64,000 nt of DNA. Source: Vicia villosa (taxonomy: Eukaryota > Streptophyta > Magnoliopsida > Fabales > Fabaceae). Each line of letters starts with the position of its first letter. The first letter of the stretch is position 1. The DNA lies in contig NC_081180.1 of NCBI RefSeq assembly GCF_029867415.1, forward strand, positions 144,150,731-144,214,730, in the 5' to 3' direction. A model generated the notes under the pieces. That model saw only the letters and a program-made list of their open reading frames with translations, was not told the DNA's origin and did no database searches. This document shows positions 23,543 to 35,498 of this stretch, one piece after another. The translations under genes and the position numbers were made by a program.

Positions 23543-24568
23543 TAAAAGAAAGAGTGAAGACCCATTTTTGTCCCCCACAAATAACACATAAGTCAAATTA
23601 GTCCTTCACAATAAAATAGACCCAATTTAATCTTTTATAAAATTTAACCGGATCATATTAGTCCTTTTGTTAATATTTTTTTCAAATCTATTTTTTCCTA
23701 GTTTTAAACCGTGACTGGACTGCCACGTTGGATTTTATTTATTTTTATTTTTTAAATACTAATTTTTTTTTATTTTTAATTTCATTTTTAAATAATTATA
23801 AATTAATAATATAAAAAAGTAAAAATTGTTTCTTATAAGGAGTTGACCTCAGACTCATGTGGTTAATCTTAAATAATTCTAAATTTAAAATAAAAAATAT
23901 AAAATTTGTATCAATATGGTCTCGAACCTAAGTCCCTTCAGATTAAATGACAGTCAATTTAATATAATAGAAATTGATTTGTGTATTTGTAAATGATAGT
24001 CACCTTATTAACAATAGAAATTAATTTGTCTAGTTGTTATTGATAGTCACTTTACTAACAATAGAAATTGATTTTTCTAGTTGTAAGTGATAGTCACTTT
24101 ATTAACGATAGAAATTGATTTGTTTAGATGTAAAATAAAAATCATTTAACATGAAGGAACTTGGATTTGAGACTTCATAGATAAAAATGTATGTATAGAA
24201 TTTGGTAATATTAGTAGAAAACATGGAAATTACTTATTTAAAATTTACTTTATAAGAAATAATTTTGCCTTTTTTATATTATTCATTGATAACGGTTTAA
24301 AAATAAAATTAAAAATAAAAATTAATTTAATATTTAAAAAATAAAAAATAAAAAAATCTAACGTGTCAGTCCAGTCACGGTTTAAAAGTATGAAAAGAAC
24401 CGATTTAGAAGTAGGAAAAAACGGATTTGAGAAAAATATTAGCAGAAGGACTAATATGATCCGGTTAAATTTTGTAAAGAACTAAGTTGGGTCAATTTTT
24501 TTGTGAGGATTAATTTGACTTATGTGATATTTATGAGGGACCAAAATAGATATTCACTCTAAATGAAA
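23543..24568. mobile_element. Mutator-type MITE (~1.0 kb), long terminal inverted repeats
   Basis: Ends GAGTGAAGACCCATTTTTGT (23552 on) and the complement of GAGTGAATATCTATTTTGGT (to 24559). Inverted similarity runs for about 200 bp on each side, including CATAAGTCAAATTA and CCGTGACTGGACTG blocks. Flanks TAAAAGAAA (23543-23551) and TAAATGAAA (24560-24568) match at eight of nine positions. The interior includes a ~50-bp tandem repeat at about 23960-24130. No coding sequence. The right end sits about 250 bp upstream of the R3H gene start. Confidence 0.78.
23960..24130. repeat. ~50-bp tandem repeat inside the MITE
   Basis: Three to four copies of a unit with GATAGTCACTTTATTAACAA followed by TAGAAATTGATTTGTCTAGTTG. 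They diverge by a few bases each. Confidence 0.8.
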
Positions 24569-24795
24569 ATGAAAACGTGGTGGCATTTAAAACAACCCAA
24601 ATAAAAAAAACCCGGTCCACTACTTGCATTGCAAGAACACAAGAATATTCTCCGCCGAAGAAAAAAACAATACCTCTAGTTTACATTATTTATTATTTGC
24701 TTTCGTCATTTTTGTGTTATACCAAATTCCATTCCATTCCATTCAATTTCAATCCTCTCATAGATCCCGCTTCGTTAGATCCACTTTCTTCCCCA

Positions 24796-24822
24796 ATCAT
24801 CATCATCATCATCATCATCATG
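24796..24822 (+). repeat. (CAT)n microsatellite running into the start codon
   Basis: An ATC/CAT trinucleotide run of about eight units ends in CATCATGG, and the ATG of the R3H gene is formed by its last unit. Length changes here move the 5' UTR length but leave the start codon. Confidence 0.85.
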
Positions 24823-26974
24823 GTTCTTCACAGAGATCTCGACCTTCTCCTTTCCTCCCATTTAATCAACAATCCCAGAGGTTGTTTTCTTACCTTCATT
24901 TTTATTTTCGAGTTTCACAAATTGAACTTCAGATCTATTTCTTATGTAAAAAATGTTGTAACTTTGTTTTTTTTTTTGTTATTGTTGTTGCAGGTGATGG
25001 TGCGAAATTCAATGCGAATTCAATTGAGAAGAAGATAGAGTTCCTTGAAAGCTTTACTGGAAAGGTACACGTGTGTCTAATACTTATGCTTATCTTGTTA
25101 GGGAAAAATTATAAATAAAAATTAGTTTTTTTTTGTTACCCTAGTTATATGAATTCATAATTATACTTATTCCAAGTGTGATAACAATCACATGGAATGA
25201 GTTATTTGATTTTGTTATTTTGTTGTGAATTAATTTGAGACTGATGTTAACTGTTTCAGGTCACAAATAGAAGATCTCGTAGGTGGTTGAATGATCGTCT
25301 CTTGATGGAACTCGTACCGCGTTTGAATGCCGAAGAAATTAGAGGCTTGTTTGCTCCACCACCTTTCGGTAATTCTTTGGTGCTGTCTGATGTGTGTTAT
25401 TATTCGTTACAATAATAGATTCTTCTATGCATGAGAGTTTATTTTAAGTTTCGTTGTTTTGTTCTCTGTGTACATGCTTTGTTACCATTTAAGTGCATTG
25501 AAATGAAGGGGAATGGATCTAAAATATATATCAAATATCGAGTACATTGTGATAGTGAACTGGCTTCAAACTTTAAATGATATTATTATACTTCTACAGT
25601 CACTTTCTAATCTATTCTTTCTTTCTGCTCTTAGAGTACAATGGTCCCAATGATGTTTGAGCCTATGACCTCATGCAAATTGCCCAAGCTCATAACCACT
25701 AGCTCAATCCTAGTCGCTTTAATCTTTTTTTCAATTTTCTATGCATTGCCCGATGTTCCCTTTTTTATGTTGATAATATTCGGGTTCATAAAACAGGTGA
25801 TGAAGTTCCACCTTCGACATTTTCCTTGACTAATGTGGAGGAGTGGGACAGGTTCAGGAATATAGATATGGACAAAGAGGTTATATTTCTTTCTCTCTTT
25901 TGCAGATACTTCAAAAATCTCCTCATTTCTTTAGTAGTTGTTTATGATGGGATGGGTTGTGATATTGTTTAGGGTGTGATTTGTTTTTATATTTTTATGT
26001 TGCTATAGTGCTTGAGAGTGTTAGTGTAATCATAGTTTTTATGACATTTACGCATGTAGTGGTTTATATGTGTATCATGTTCATGTGAAGCTATGTCTAC
26101 ATACATGAGGAGTGCAATTAGTTTAGATCAAGGTGAAAATGTAATCTCTAGGCTGACTGCTGACATGCTTGTTGTCATATGAAATTGCATTTTGATTATA
26201 TCTTCATGCGACGCGGTATGTTCACAACTGACAAACATCTATATCTATATGTTTTATCTTTTTGCTAGGTTAATATAATTCATTCCCTTGAAAATTCTTT
26301 AGAAAAGAAAGAAGCTCACATTGATGCTGACAAGCTGGCAGTGTTGAATGGTTGGCGTAGAGTTGGTTGTAGAACAAGAGAGGCACTTCGCCGCAGCTCT
26401 CTTTTTGAACTCCTAGATGGTTACGAGGTATATCCCTGGTTATTCTGAACTCATAGAGGGTTATGTTATGCCTCATGAGGCGTTTTCCCGATCAAAATTA
26501 TGCAGCTCTGTTGCACGGGAAAGGGGCTAAATAATCAGTGCTTGTTGTATTTCTCCCTTTCGTTTATAATATGTTTCTTGTCGTTTACATGGAAACATTG
26601 TTTACGGCTAGGAATGTCTACGGGCCTTCATAACTGAAAGCACAGATGGAGATGTTCTAGAACTAAGAATCAAGGATCCTTTTCATAGACTGTTGCTGCA
26701 TGGAGTATGCGAGGTAATATCAGATTATCAGCTACCGATGTTAATGGTGAAAATATGATGCTCTATTATAGTAGAAGGAAAATATGATGCTAGTTTTGTT
26801 TTGATGTTTTGTAAACAGTTCTACAATCTGGCATCAGACACAGTGTCGGATATGAATGGCGGTGTGGAGACATCCAAGGCGACTATGATAAAGAAAAAGA
26901 AAAAGGGTTCTCCTGAACTCCCAAAGATCACTCTGTCTCATTTCCTGAGAATGTCCAAGGAGGGAAGTTGGTAG
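24820..26974 (+). CDS. R3H-domain protein, seven exons
   Basis: Exons 24820-24880, 24994-25064, 25260-25368, 25797-25879, 26269-26427, 26612-26713 and 26819-26974, all with GT/AG borders and phases that fit, give a 246-residue protein. The R3H motif (single-stranded nucleic acid binding; Arg and His three residues apart) spans the exon 6/7 junction, residues about 167-205, with FHRLLLHGVCEFYNLAS. The rest is an uncharacterised conserved plant segment containing NRRSRRWLNDRLLMELVPRL; the tail has a Lys run and ends TLSHFLRM. Known family role is binding of ssDNA or RNA; the exact partner is not evident. The start ATG is the last unit of a CAT repeat. No defects seen, so it is probably a functional single-copy gene. 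Confidence 0.88.
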
Positions 26975-27627
26975 TTTGTTCGGGCAGAACTGTTGTCCAT
27001 TGTCCATACAATAAAACCTTAACATTATTGGAGATTATAGTCTCTGCCTCTGTACCATGTTCACAATCTTGTTTAGTTTATTTTCCTAAATATTACTGTA
27101 AATTAGTTCTCCAACCTGTATTTTTAGTTGGTTGATACCATCAGTCAACAATAAAATGTTGGTTGTTGGCTTATATTGTTGTATCTTATGAAATAAGATT
27201 TTTATATTTATCACAAGTTTCGATTATCAAATTTTGTGTCTTTATGCATATCTAAATCAAGATGTTTAAGTAATACTTGGAATTTTTTTCCACTTTTTAG
27301 ATACATTGAATAGTTAAAATGAATAAAAATGTTTACACTGCATACAAATTAAGATATTGATTGATAATGTTGACTAAATTAAAATGAAATAATCAATGTG
27401 CAATTACTTTGCAAATATAAATGATTAAAATACCAATTTGCAAAATCATAAAAAGTCTTGAAATTTGACTTGGCTACTTACCAAAACCAATAATTTTTTC
27501 CTTTAAAGTGAATAGGCGGAGTGTTACATGATTTGAACTTTATAACTACTATCAATTGAGTTGGTTTAAAAGAGATGAGGTGTTTGTATTATTTTTATTA
27601 TTATATTATATTATATTGCAGAGCATG
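26975..27627. other. Intergenic, 3' region of the R3H gene
   Basis: AATAAAATG-type polyadenylation-like motifs occur at about 27149. The rest is AT-rich with no gene or repeat recognised. Confidence 0.6.
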
Positions 27628-27833
27628 AATTGTCTCATGGGAAATGATTTAAAACTTTAAAAACCATTGACCAATGATTTAAAACCGTAACAACTATTGA
27701 CCAATACATTTGTTTTATCTTGTTTTTGTGGAATCAATACTCTCTCTTGCTATACAAATTGTGAAAACGCGGTCCTTAGTCTAAACTCACCTAACAAGGG
27801 TATTGACCAGTGCTACAACCAGCAATATCATCA

Positions 27834-29218
27834 ATGGCAAAGAAACCTGTGAAGTACTACGTGGTATGCATGTTTATTTGTTCGACTATTAAATGTTTTT
27901 CTATTATGAAAAATATTTGTTTTGGTGCATGTGAATCTGAGTGATGAGTTACACAGGTGGATGCATTCACAGATTCTGCTTTCAAAGGAAACCCAGCAGC
28001 AGTATGTTTGTTAGAACAAGACAGAGACGATGATTGGTTGCAATTATTGGCGGCTGAATTCAATATTTCTGAGACATGTTTTTTGACTCCAATTCATGGT
28101 ACTTCTGTTCCTCGTTTTGGTCTCAGATGGTTCACTCCTACTACTGAGGTTAGGATCTAGCTTTTAATTATCTTAAACATGGCTTATTACTATTATTAAC
28201 ATCATTTGGATCCTATTGTACTCCAGGTTAAACTTTGTGGTCATGCCACATTAGCAGCTTCACACACGCTTTTTTCATCTGGTTTGGTGGATAACAATGT
28301 TATTGAATTTGAGACACTATCTGGAATTTTAACTGTCAAAAAGATCCCTTCGAACGATGCAACCGGTACACCGAACTCGCAGAATGGTGAAGCTCCGGTT
28401 GGATTTTATATTGAATTGGATTTTCCTGCAGATCCTACCACAGAATCCAACTCTGAATACACTTCACTCATTTCTTCGGCATTGAATGGTGCTTCAATCA
28501 TTGATATAAAGAAGACACAAATTGGAGACAATTTAATTGTAAACCCTAAGTCTTCTCTCTTCCATTGATATTAGTTTGTACTAATGGAAAGAACAACATT
28601 AACATGTCTGTTTTTCTATTATTAATCTTATTACTTCTCCTAGGTTGTTGTCGCGTCTGGAAAAAATGTGACAGAAGTACAGCCACAACTTGATGTGATT
28701 GCTAAATGTCCTGGAACAGGAATAATTCTTACCGGGATTGCTCCTCCAGAGTCCGGATTTGACTTCTACAGTCGATATTTCAGTCCAAAATTTGGAATCA
28801 ATGAAGTAAGTGACTAAGAACTAAGATAATAATGTTCCTTTAGTTGAATTGATAATGTCTCCTAAGCTATGCAATGAATGAAGAGATGAATACAGAAAAT
28901 CTGAGATAGTGTTGTTAATAACTCATATTTGCTTTCAGGATCCTGTTTGTGGAAGTGCACACTGTGGCTTGGTACCCTATTGGAGCAAGAAGCTGGGAAA
29001 GTTTGATTTAAGGGCTTATCAGGTATCACTATTATTACTATATTTTCGTTGATCTTCATTGGGATTATCTATGTAATTGTTGTACTAATATGTGGTTTAC
29101 ATTTGTGCAGGCATCAGCTAGAGGAGGAATTCTCGATCTTCATCTTGATGAGCAGAAACAAAGAGTGTTTTTGCGTGGGAAAGCTGTTACGGTGATGGAA
29201 GGGTTTGTTCTGGTCTAG
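27834..29218 (+). CDS. PhzF-family isomerase-like protein, copy A
   Basis: Six exons (27834-27863, 27957-28148, 28227-28538, 28644-28805, 28939-29022, 29111-29218) code for 295 residues, the usual length of the PhzC/PhzF family (diaminopimelate-epimerase fold). Visible family features: VDAFTDSAFKGNPAAVC near the start, the catalytic-type Glu in FNISETCFL (residue 49), LCGHATLAA in exon 3, and GSAHCGLVPYW in exon 5. Where the paralogue and family have DPVTGSAHC this copy has DPVCGSAHC. The family includes isomerases and epimerases acting on small carboxylic acids; the plant substrate is not known from the sequence. It converges with the legumin gene about 550 bp downstream. No signal peptide, so cytosolic is likely. 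Confidence 0.88.
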
Positions 29219-29768
29219 TCTTGTTCCTAGAATTGCAGTGAAAGTACTTGCATAAATATTTGTAATAAATATAGCAGATTACAAAATTTGTTATTGAAAT
29301 AGCACTTAGTTATTATGATACTTTAGCACAGAAGTGCTTTTAAACAAAGACTTAACTGTTTAATAAATTGATGTGGTGGTTACTTTTGATTGATAAATAT
29401 CCAAATTCTCCTTGAAGTAGATGGATGATTTGTATAAATCTGTACTTCATGTTTCATATATTTTTTTTTTTTGTATGAGTAGTCTGTGTTTGGTTCAATG
29501 TTCTTGTAATGCAAAGTTTTATTGTGAGTCATTATTATTTAATTCATCTCTTGAAAATTCTTGTATGAAAAGTGATATCAAAACAATGTTATTGCATTTA
29601 TACATATATGCATACGGGTTTAGATTAAGATCAGGATGAGAAATGTCACAAGGCCATAACTTTATTAATATTTTTAGAACTCAAGTTCATCAGTACAGCA
29701 CATCCAAAATTTATTTTATTATTATTTTGTTACATAAGATGGCCACCTCGACATTGCATTGCATGAGT

Positions 29769-31746
29769 TTATTGAGATTGAGGCTGAACCAACGAGCCAC
29801 GATTTCCATTATACTTAATTTGAGTAACTTCACTCTTTCGAAGTCCGAAAGCATTTGCAAGAACCTCAGCAGGAGTCGCCCTAAACACCTGTTTTACATG
29901 GCTAACAGCAGCTCTATCATTTGTCTTGAACACTACATACTCAAAAGCTTCTTCATTTCCTGCTTGTTCAGCCACCACAAAGTTTTGTGGCACCACCACC
30001 AATTGTCCCTTTCTCACTTTGTCGTCGAACACTGGATTTCCTTGACTGTTCACTATTCTAACTCTTCCCTGTCCTCTAATCACGTACAAGAGGCTGTTGG
30101 CATTGATGTTCCAGTGTGGAGCATATATACCATTCTGCACAGAAATATACACATTAATCATATTATGGAAATATACACATAGGTTAAAAAATTACTAGTA
30201 CTATGCATACCCTGTAGAGAAGAACATATTCTGCACTGAGGCGTAAATTGCGGAGGATTGGGAGGGTTAAACTGTTAACAGTGCTGATGCGACCAGCACG
30301 CGGGTTGTAGAGATCAGCACGTGAAGGGCGAGCGATGTTTTCACGAATCTTTGTAGTGCAAATAGTTTCTTCCAAACCATTCTTACTTCCTTTGCTGTGT
30401 TCCCTATGTACTTCTTCCTCTTCCTCCTTTTCTTCTTCCTCTACTTGTTCTTTTTCTTCTCCTTGTCCGTGTGATTCCCGTTTCTTCTCTTCGGTGTGTT
30501 TTTTCCACTTTCGACGAGTCTCATGGCTGCGAGGTTCATCCTCATCCTCCTCTTCTTTTTCGCTATGTTTGCGGTATCTTTGTTCTCGTTCTTCTTCATC
30601 CTCATCTTCCTCTTCTTTTTCACTATGTTTGTGATGTCTTTGTTCTCGTTCTTCTTCCTCTTCCTCCTCTCTTTGACTGTGACTCTGTTGCTGTTCTTCT
30701 TCTTGTAACTCAGGACTGATAATGTCAAGACCATCCTCTATTTTTACGATTTGACCCCTTTTGTCCTGTGGAGATCGAAGTCTCTTGGCTGTATGCTCAT
30801 TGGTGTTGAGTGATTGTGCTAAAAATTCTGCACCGAAGCCACTCAACACGCTATTACCTTCGTTTTGTTCCTCGGACTCCTCCTGTTTTTGGTTCTGTCC
30901 ACCTCTACGTCCAAAAGGTACTACGCGTCTTGGTCGTTCTTGTTCCTGTGTTTCGGGGAACTCTGCCTCTGGGTTTCCGCCAAGATAGAATACCTGCAAA
31001 CACATATTTACATATAATTAGTTGAGTAGAAAATATAATACATTAAAAAAGTTATAATTCTCTGCAACGGCAAGACACTATCAAAATTTGGATAATGTAA
31101 CAGTTACTTACTCTAGGGGTTGAATCGAGCTGGTTTAGAGTGTTGGAAGTGTCGAGAAGACTAATGGCAACAAGAGGTTCATCACCGTGGTTATAGGTCC
31201 AGTATGGAATTCCAGGTGGAATGGCAATGACATCACCTTTAGAGAAGCGTCGAATCTTCTGGTGGCTGTCACGTTGTTGTTGTTGTTGTTGTTTCTGTCT
31301 AGATTGTGAGCGTGGTTCTTCATAAGTTTCGGGACAACCAGGAACTGCAAGCCCAAGTACTCCCTTCCCTATATAGAAGAAAAAACATTAATCAGTTACA
31401 AAACAATTCAACAAATGCATAGAATATTTAGCAAATAATGAATATTTGATCATATAATAACCTTGGATGATGAAAATCAACTGTGGGGATGGTGAATAAG
31501 AAGGCAAGTGAAGGCCATTAGGATCAATGGTGGTCGGATAAGAGATACACCAGCACATTGTAGTTCAGGGTGATTGGGGTTCCATGTTTCAGTGAGACCA
31601 GCTTCTGACTCAACGCGGTGATCTGGTTCCAATGCATTGATACTGTCAAGCTGGCACTGGTTGAACCTATCTAACTCAGAGTGATGTGCTAAGCACGCAC
31701 TCGTGAAGAGCAGCAAGCACAAGGAAAATAGAAAGTGTTTGGCCAT
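29769..31746 (-). pseudogene. Legumin (11S globulin), copy A, frameshifted
   Basis: Four-exon legumin gene: 31746-31462, 31368-31112, 30993-30211 and 30134-29769. Exon 1 is one base shorter than in copy B. A missing C near 31532 (GGTG|GTCGG against GGTGCGTCGG) shifts the frame just after the SLIR motif, so translation runs into a stop at 31477 after 89 residues. Exons 2-4 remain open: N-cupin, a long Glu/Asp-rich variable region about 25 residues longer than in copy B (tandem KHSEKEEEDEDE-type units), the Asn-Gly chain-processing site before LEETICTT, and the C-cupin. Signal peptide, TATA box and RY box are all present. Because everything else is intact, either the loss is recent or the base is a sequencing error; RNA or read data would decide. 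Confidence 0.88.
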
Positions 31747-31790
31747 TGTGAACTAATGAGATTGATGAAGTGAAGAACCTGCGGTGTGGT

Positions 31791-31860
31791 TATTTATAGA
31801 GATGGGAGAAGGGTGAAGGAGAGACACGTAAGGGTGACATTCATCACCATGCATGGTTTC
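31791..31860 (-). promoter_or_regulatory. Legumin promoter A: TATA box and legumin/RY box
   Basis: Read on the minus strand, CTATAAATA (31791-31799) is about 45-55 bp before the legumin start. About 50 bp further upstream, CCATGCATGG (31847-31856) followed by TGATGAATGTC is the RY core (CATGCATG) of the legumin box, the seed-specific B3-factor site of legume globulin genes. An ACGT-containing CACGTAA lies between them. Confidence 0.85.
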
Positions 31861-32771
31861 CAGTTCTTAACTTCTTACACCTCAAATGATGATATATATG
31901 TTCACAGTGACAGCACAGAATGAATATTTGCTGTTATCCTTACATATGTAAATGGTCCCAATGCATCTGCTTCTATTCTTTACAGTCTTGTCTTTATTAA
32001 GCAACAAACCATTTTGCTCAAACTCATATACATAAAATAGATGCAGACTGTAATCTTTACTGGAAAAAGAGCATGGTATAAGCGGTGATATTTACCTTCA
32101 AGTTGCCATTGATGTTTAAATCAATATGTTTGGATATTATCTAGAAAGCTGATTTTTACCTTTATAAAAACTAACTTAAAATATGAAATTTGAGGCTTTG
32201 CCTCATGATATAGTTAGCTGCTTCTCTTGTTGTTTTCATCTCTTTAAGGAAAAAATTATGTCATTAGAAAAATAGAAAACAGATAAAAGTTTATGTTTTT
32301 GCATTAGAAAATAGGAAACAACTAAGTCATTCAAATTACTTATAATGCAAGGAACCCTTTCCTAATGGTGATGCACGGTCATTGCAAGAAACTAAAAAGC
32401 GATTTGAGTCAATCATATAATGCAAACCTTCTATATCATGACTGCATGTACATTCGACCACTGAAGTAGTTGGGGAGGTTTTGTTTAGAACCCATCTGGC
32501 CTTTTCTGAATCATTATTGTTATCATTATTATTTAATTGATCTATTGAAAAGTTATTGTTTGAAAAGGGATATTGAAATAATGTAGGGTGAAAGTTTAGT
32601 TTAACTGCTTATGCCATTAAGAATTAGGTTTTAGCTCATTGGAGACTCAATGCTATGGGGTTGACATTCAATACACCATCCTTACCTACTTTGTAGATGG
32701 ATTCACGTTGAGAGTTTGGATGCATATTGAACTTGAGTGTTATAACTATCAAGTTAATGTTGTCTCTACTA

Positions 32772-32997
32772 TGTTGAAGTGTAATCTTAAATTTAACATT
32801 TCAACATTTTCATTTCAATTTAATTTGAGTTTTGTATAGTTGTTTACGGTGGTATAAATACTTAACTCAAATTTTAGTTTGGAATAGAATTCACTTTGCT
32901 ACCGCTTTCAGTTTGAAAGAGAAACTTAATTACAATTCTCTCTCTTCTTCATCTTCATCTTCAATCTCGTGCACTAACAATTAGTATTTAAAGCTCT
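32772..32997 (+). repeat. Remnant copia LTR end and primer site
   Basis: A stretch from about TGTTGAAGTGTAATC (32772) to GCACTAACA (32979) with a TATAAATA-like box and CT-rich leader reads as a Ty1/copia 5' LTR. It is followed by a decayed primer site (AATTAGTATTTAAAGCTC against the usual AATTGGTATCAGAGCTC). It leads directly into the gag fragment on the same strand. Confidence 0.5.
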
Positions 32998-33189
32998 GGT
33001 TAGATTCACAGGGAATACGAGTGTATGAGAGGCATGTGTGATTGATTCCTACACATTCAATTCATAGTGAATTGAATATCAAAATTGAAACAGAATCACA
33101 TTTATTAATTCTGGGGGATTGGGAAACACGAGCGTGGGGGATATTTGAGTGAATTTGCACAAGAGCAAAGATGAATGAAGGAAACGGTA

Positions 33190-34150
33190 GCTTGAACACA
33201 AAGCTTTTAGTATATGATGGACAAAACTAAAATTAGTGGATGATTCAGGTGCATGTGTTGTTTGGCGCTCAAGATGTTCTTGATCTCGCCATTGATGATT
33301 ACACGCCGGTTGCAGCAAATATATCTGAAGTGCAAAGAAACGCGCAAAGAGAAACGAGGAAGAAGGATCATGAGGCGTTGTTCTATATCCATGAGTGTGT
33401 GGATACAAATAAGTTTGAGAAGATCGCCGATTCAATGACGAAGAATGTTGCGTGGCACACTAGTACGGTGTTACAGCAATGATGCATCAGTGAAGAAGGT
33501 GAATCTTCATAGTCTATGTAAGTAGTATGAGAATCTCAACATGAAAAACAATGAGAAGGTACCATATTACATCTCCAGAGTGATTATGATCACCAATGAG
33601 ACGAAGGCTTGCGAAGAAACGCTCTCTGAACAAGTTAATGTTGAGAAGGTATTGAGATCACTAACTCCTTAGTTTGATTACTTTGTTGTAGCAATTGAAC
33701 ATTCTATAAATCCCAGCTCTATGAGAATTGAAGTGTTGCACGTATTTTAGAGGCACAAAAGTTGCGTCTGACTGAGAGAAACTCTGAAAGAGAGATAGAG
33801 CAAGCTCTGAAAGCGTCTTCAGATAAGAAGAATCAGAAGTAGTATTGGCCAGAGGCCAAGAAGATAGATGGTGGTTCTTAGAAGTTAGAAGCCTCCAACT
33901 CTGATGAGAAGAAACATCACAAGAGACAAGAGAAAGGTTCAGTGTTACAACTGTAATAAGTTTGACCACTTTGCTTCTGACTGTTGGTCAAACAAGGAAA
34001 GGAAGTCACAATAAGCAAATATAGAAAGAGGAGATTCTGATGATGAACCTGTACTATTGATGACTTTTGAATCTGATGGTGGATATTTGGTAGACTGGTG
34101 GTATCTGGACAGTGACTGCTAAAATCACTTAATTGGAAACAAATAATGGC
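33190..34150 (+). pseudogene. Ty1/copia gag fragment, decayed
   Basis: Broken plus-strand frames read typical plant copia gag (UBN2/retrotran_gag type): WHTSTVLQQ..., an ISRVIMITNE block, EKVLRSLTP, FDYFVVAIEHS, and a CYNCNKFDHFASDCW zinc knuckle. This is followed by the start of the protease region (WYLDS.C.NHLIGNK). Many stops and frameshifts. The sequence stops abruptly near 34150; no integrase or RT follows and no 3' LTR was found. Confidence 0.75.
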
Positions 34151-35183
34151 TGATTGATTTTGACTCTAGAAAGAGGACAAAATTTTCCATCCTTTGTTTT
34201 CTTTCTCATAGTGCATCCCTTCCTTTTTGTTCTCAAGTCTTATTTTCTTTCTTTTCAAAGAACTCACTATACCACCAGATTTTTTCTTTTCTCAAATGAA
34301 ACGCGCTCCCCAACTTTCAACATTTATGTCTATTTAAACAAGAACATGCTCTTCTACAAGGTTAATTTATAAATGGGTTTAGTGTTTACAAACAAGAAAA
34401 TTTAGAATGAATTAATATTGACTTTCTTTGATCAAGAACAAAATTACTAAGCGGTCTACTTAACAATTTGTTGACTTTGGATTAATTCATTCAAATTTTT
34501 TTGCAAGGCTCAAAAGGGTTACAAATGATGCACACACTATCAAGGTAAAATGAAAATCTTTTGAAATTGTGGTTATTCTCATAATACAAAAAATATTTCT
34601 TGATCATTTCTAAGTTTCCATAATTTCTACAAGCAAACAAGATTAAACATGAATCAAACGAGTTAACAACCATTACCAGAAAATCTCTACATTCAGTGAA
34701 CAATGGAAGCTAATCACTTTTTGTGGTTTTGTCCTAATTGATTCAAATATGAACAAAATTTGCACAATGATACATGATATGATTTTTGCATAAAGCACAA
34801 AGTTCATAAACATGCTAACATTCTACAAAGCAATTAACAATGTACCTTTCATGCGCATCTCGTCAATATTCATATAATCACCACCACATTTTTGAGTTGA
34901 ACACGCTTTGAACTTAATCACCTTTTGCTTATTTGAGCATCTAAAACCAAGAAAAGAAGGACAAACAAGAACAATAATTTGTACAACCACAATATTAAAC
35001 AAAGTGATTAATAAAATAAAGTACTTACTTAACTATTAGAACATACGTTTAAAACACGTGGGCCTCCAATGGATTTGGCCCAATTAAGAAATCTTGGCCC
35101 ATCGCTGGGGCTATAAATACCCTCTTTCACTAGAGGGTCAGCTATTCAGTATTCATTCTATCTCACCTTTTCTGTACTTGCTT
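34151..35183. other. Unassigned spacer; LTR-like piece at its right end
   Basis: No genes. From about 35040 a segment with a G-box (CACGTGGG), CTATAAATACC and AGAGGGTCAGC looks like the promoter/R region of another LTR. It continues after the copia insertion as 47528-47609 (CATTCTATCTCACCTTTTCTGTA occurs on both sides). Confidence 0.45.
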
Positions 35184-35498
35184 CATTCTGTAAAAAACTG
35201 ACTGCTACTTCTATTCAGCAGTTGTAACAATTTTGGACACTTTTAACACTATACTTCCACTGGTGGAAGACTTGCTTTAAAACTGCACTTTTTACTTTCT
35301 TGTTGAAAATGAAAATACAAACAAGTATTTATATAGACTTAAAAGACTTCTGCTATACTAAGAAATTAAAGCAAATAAATACTCTTAATATGCCACTGTC
35401 TCTTGACCTTCCAACTACAAGAGACCTTATTAATAAAAACTCATTTAACATAACATTAAAGTTTGTTCAACAAAACTCCTCTGTAAACTTAAGTGTTT

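Larger units (their letters stand above)
27628..32652. repeat. Segmental duplication, unit A (PhzF gene + legumin pseudogene)
   Basis: This unit begins AATTGTCTCATGGGAAATGA and ends about TTTTAGCTCATTGGA. It is repeated at 47615-52594 with the same gene order and orientation. Exons, introns, intergenic spacer and legumin promoter are all included, so the event was a DNA-level tandem duplication later pushed apart by retrotransposon insertions. Confidence 0.93.

Noticed and set aside
29643..30182. 179-residue plus-strand frame
   Set aside because: It is antisense to legumin exon 4 and its intron; the sense strand gives a clear C-cupin domain.
30335..30734. Ser-rich and Phe/Leu-rich frames
   Set aside because: They are shadows of the Glu-rich legumin variable region on the other strand or in other frames.
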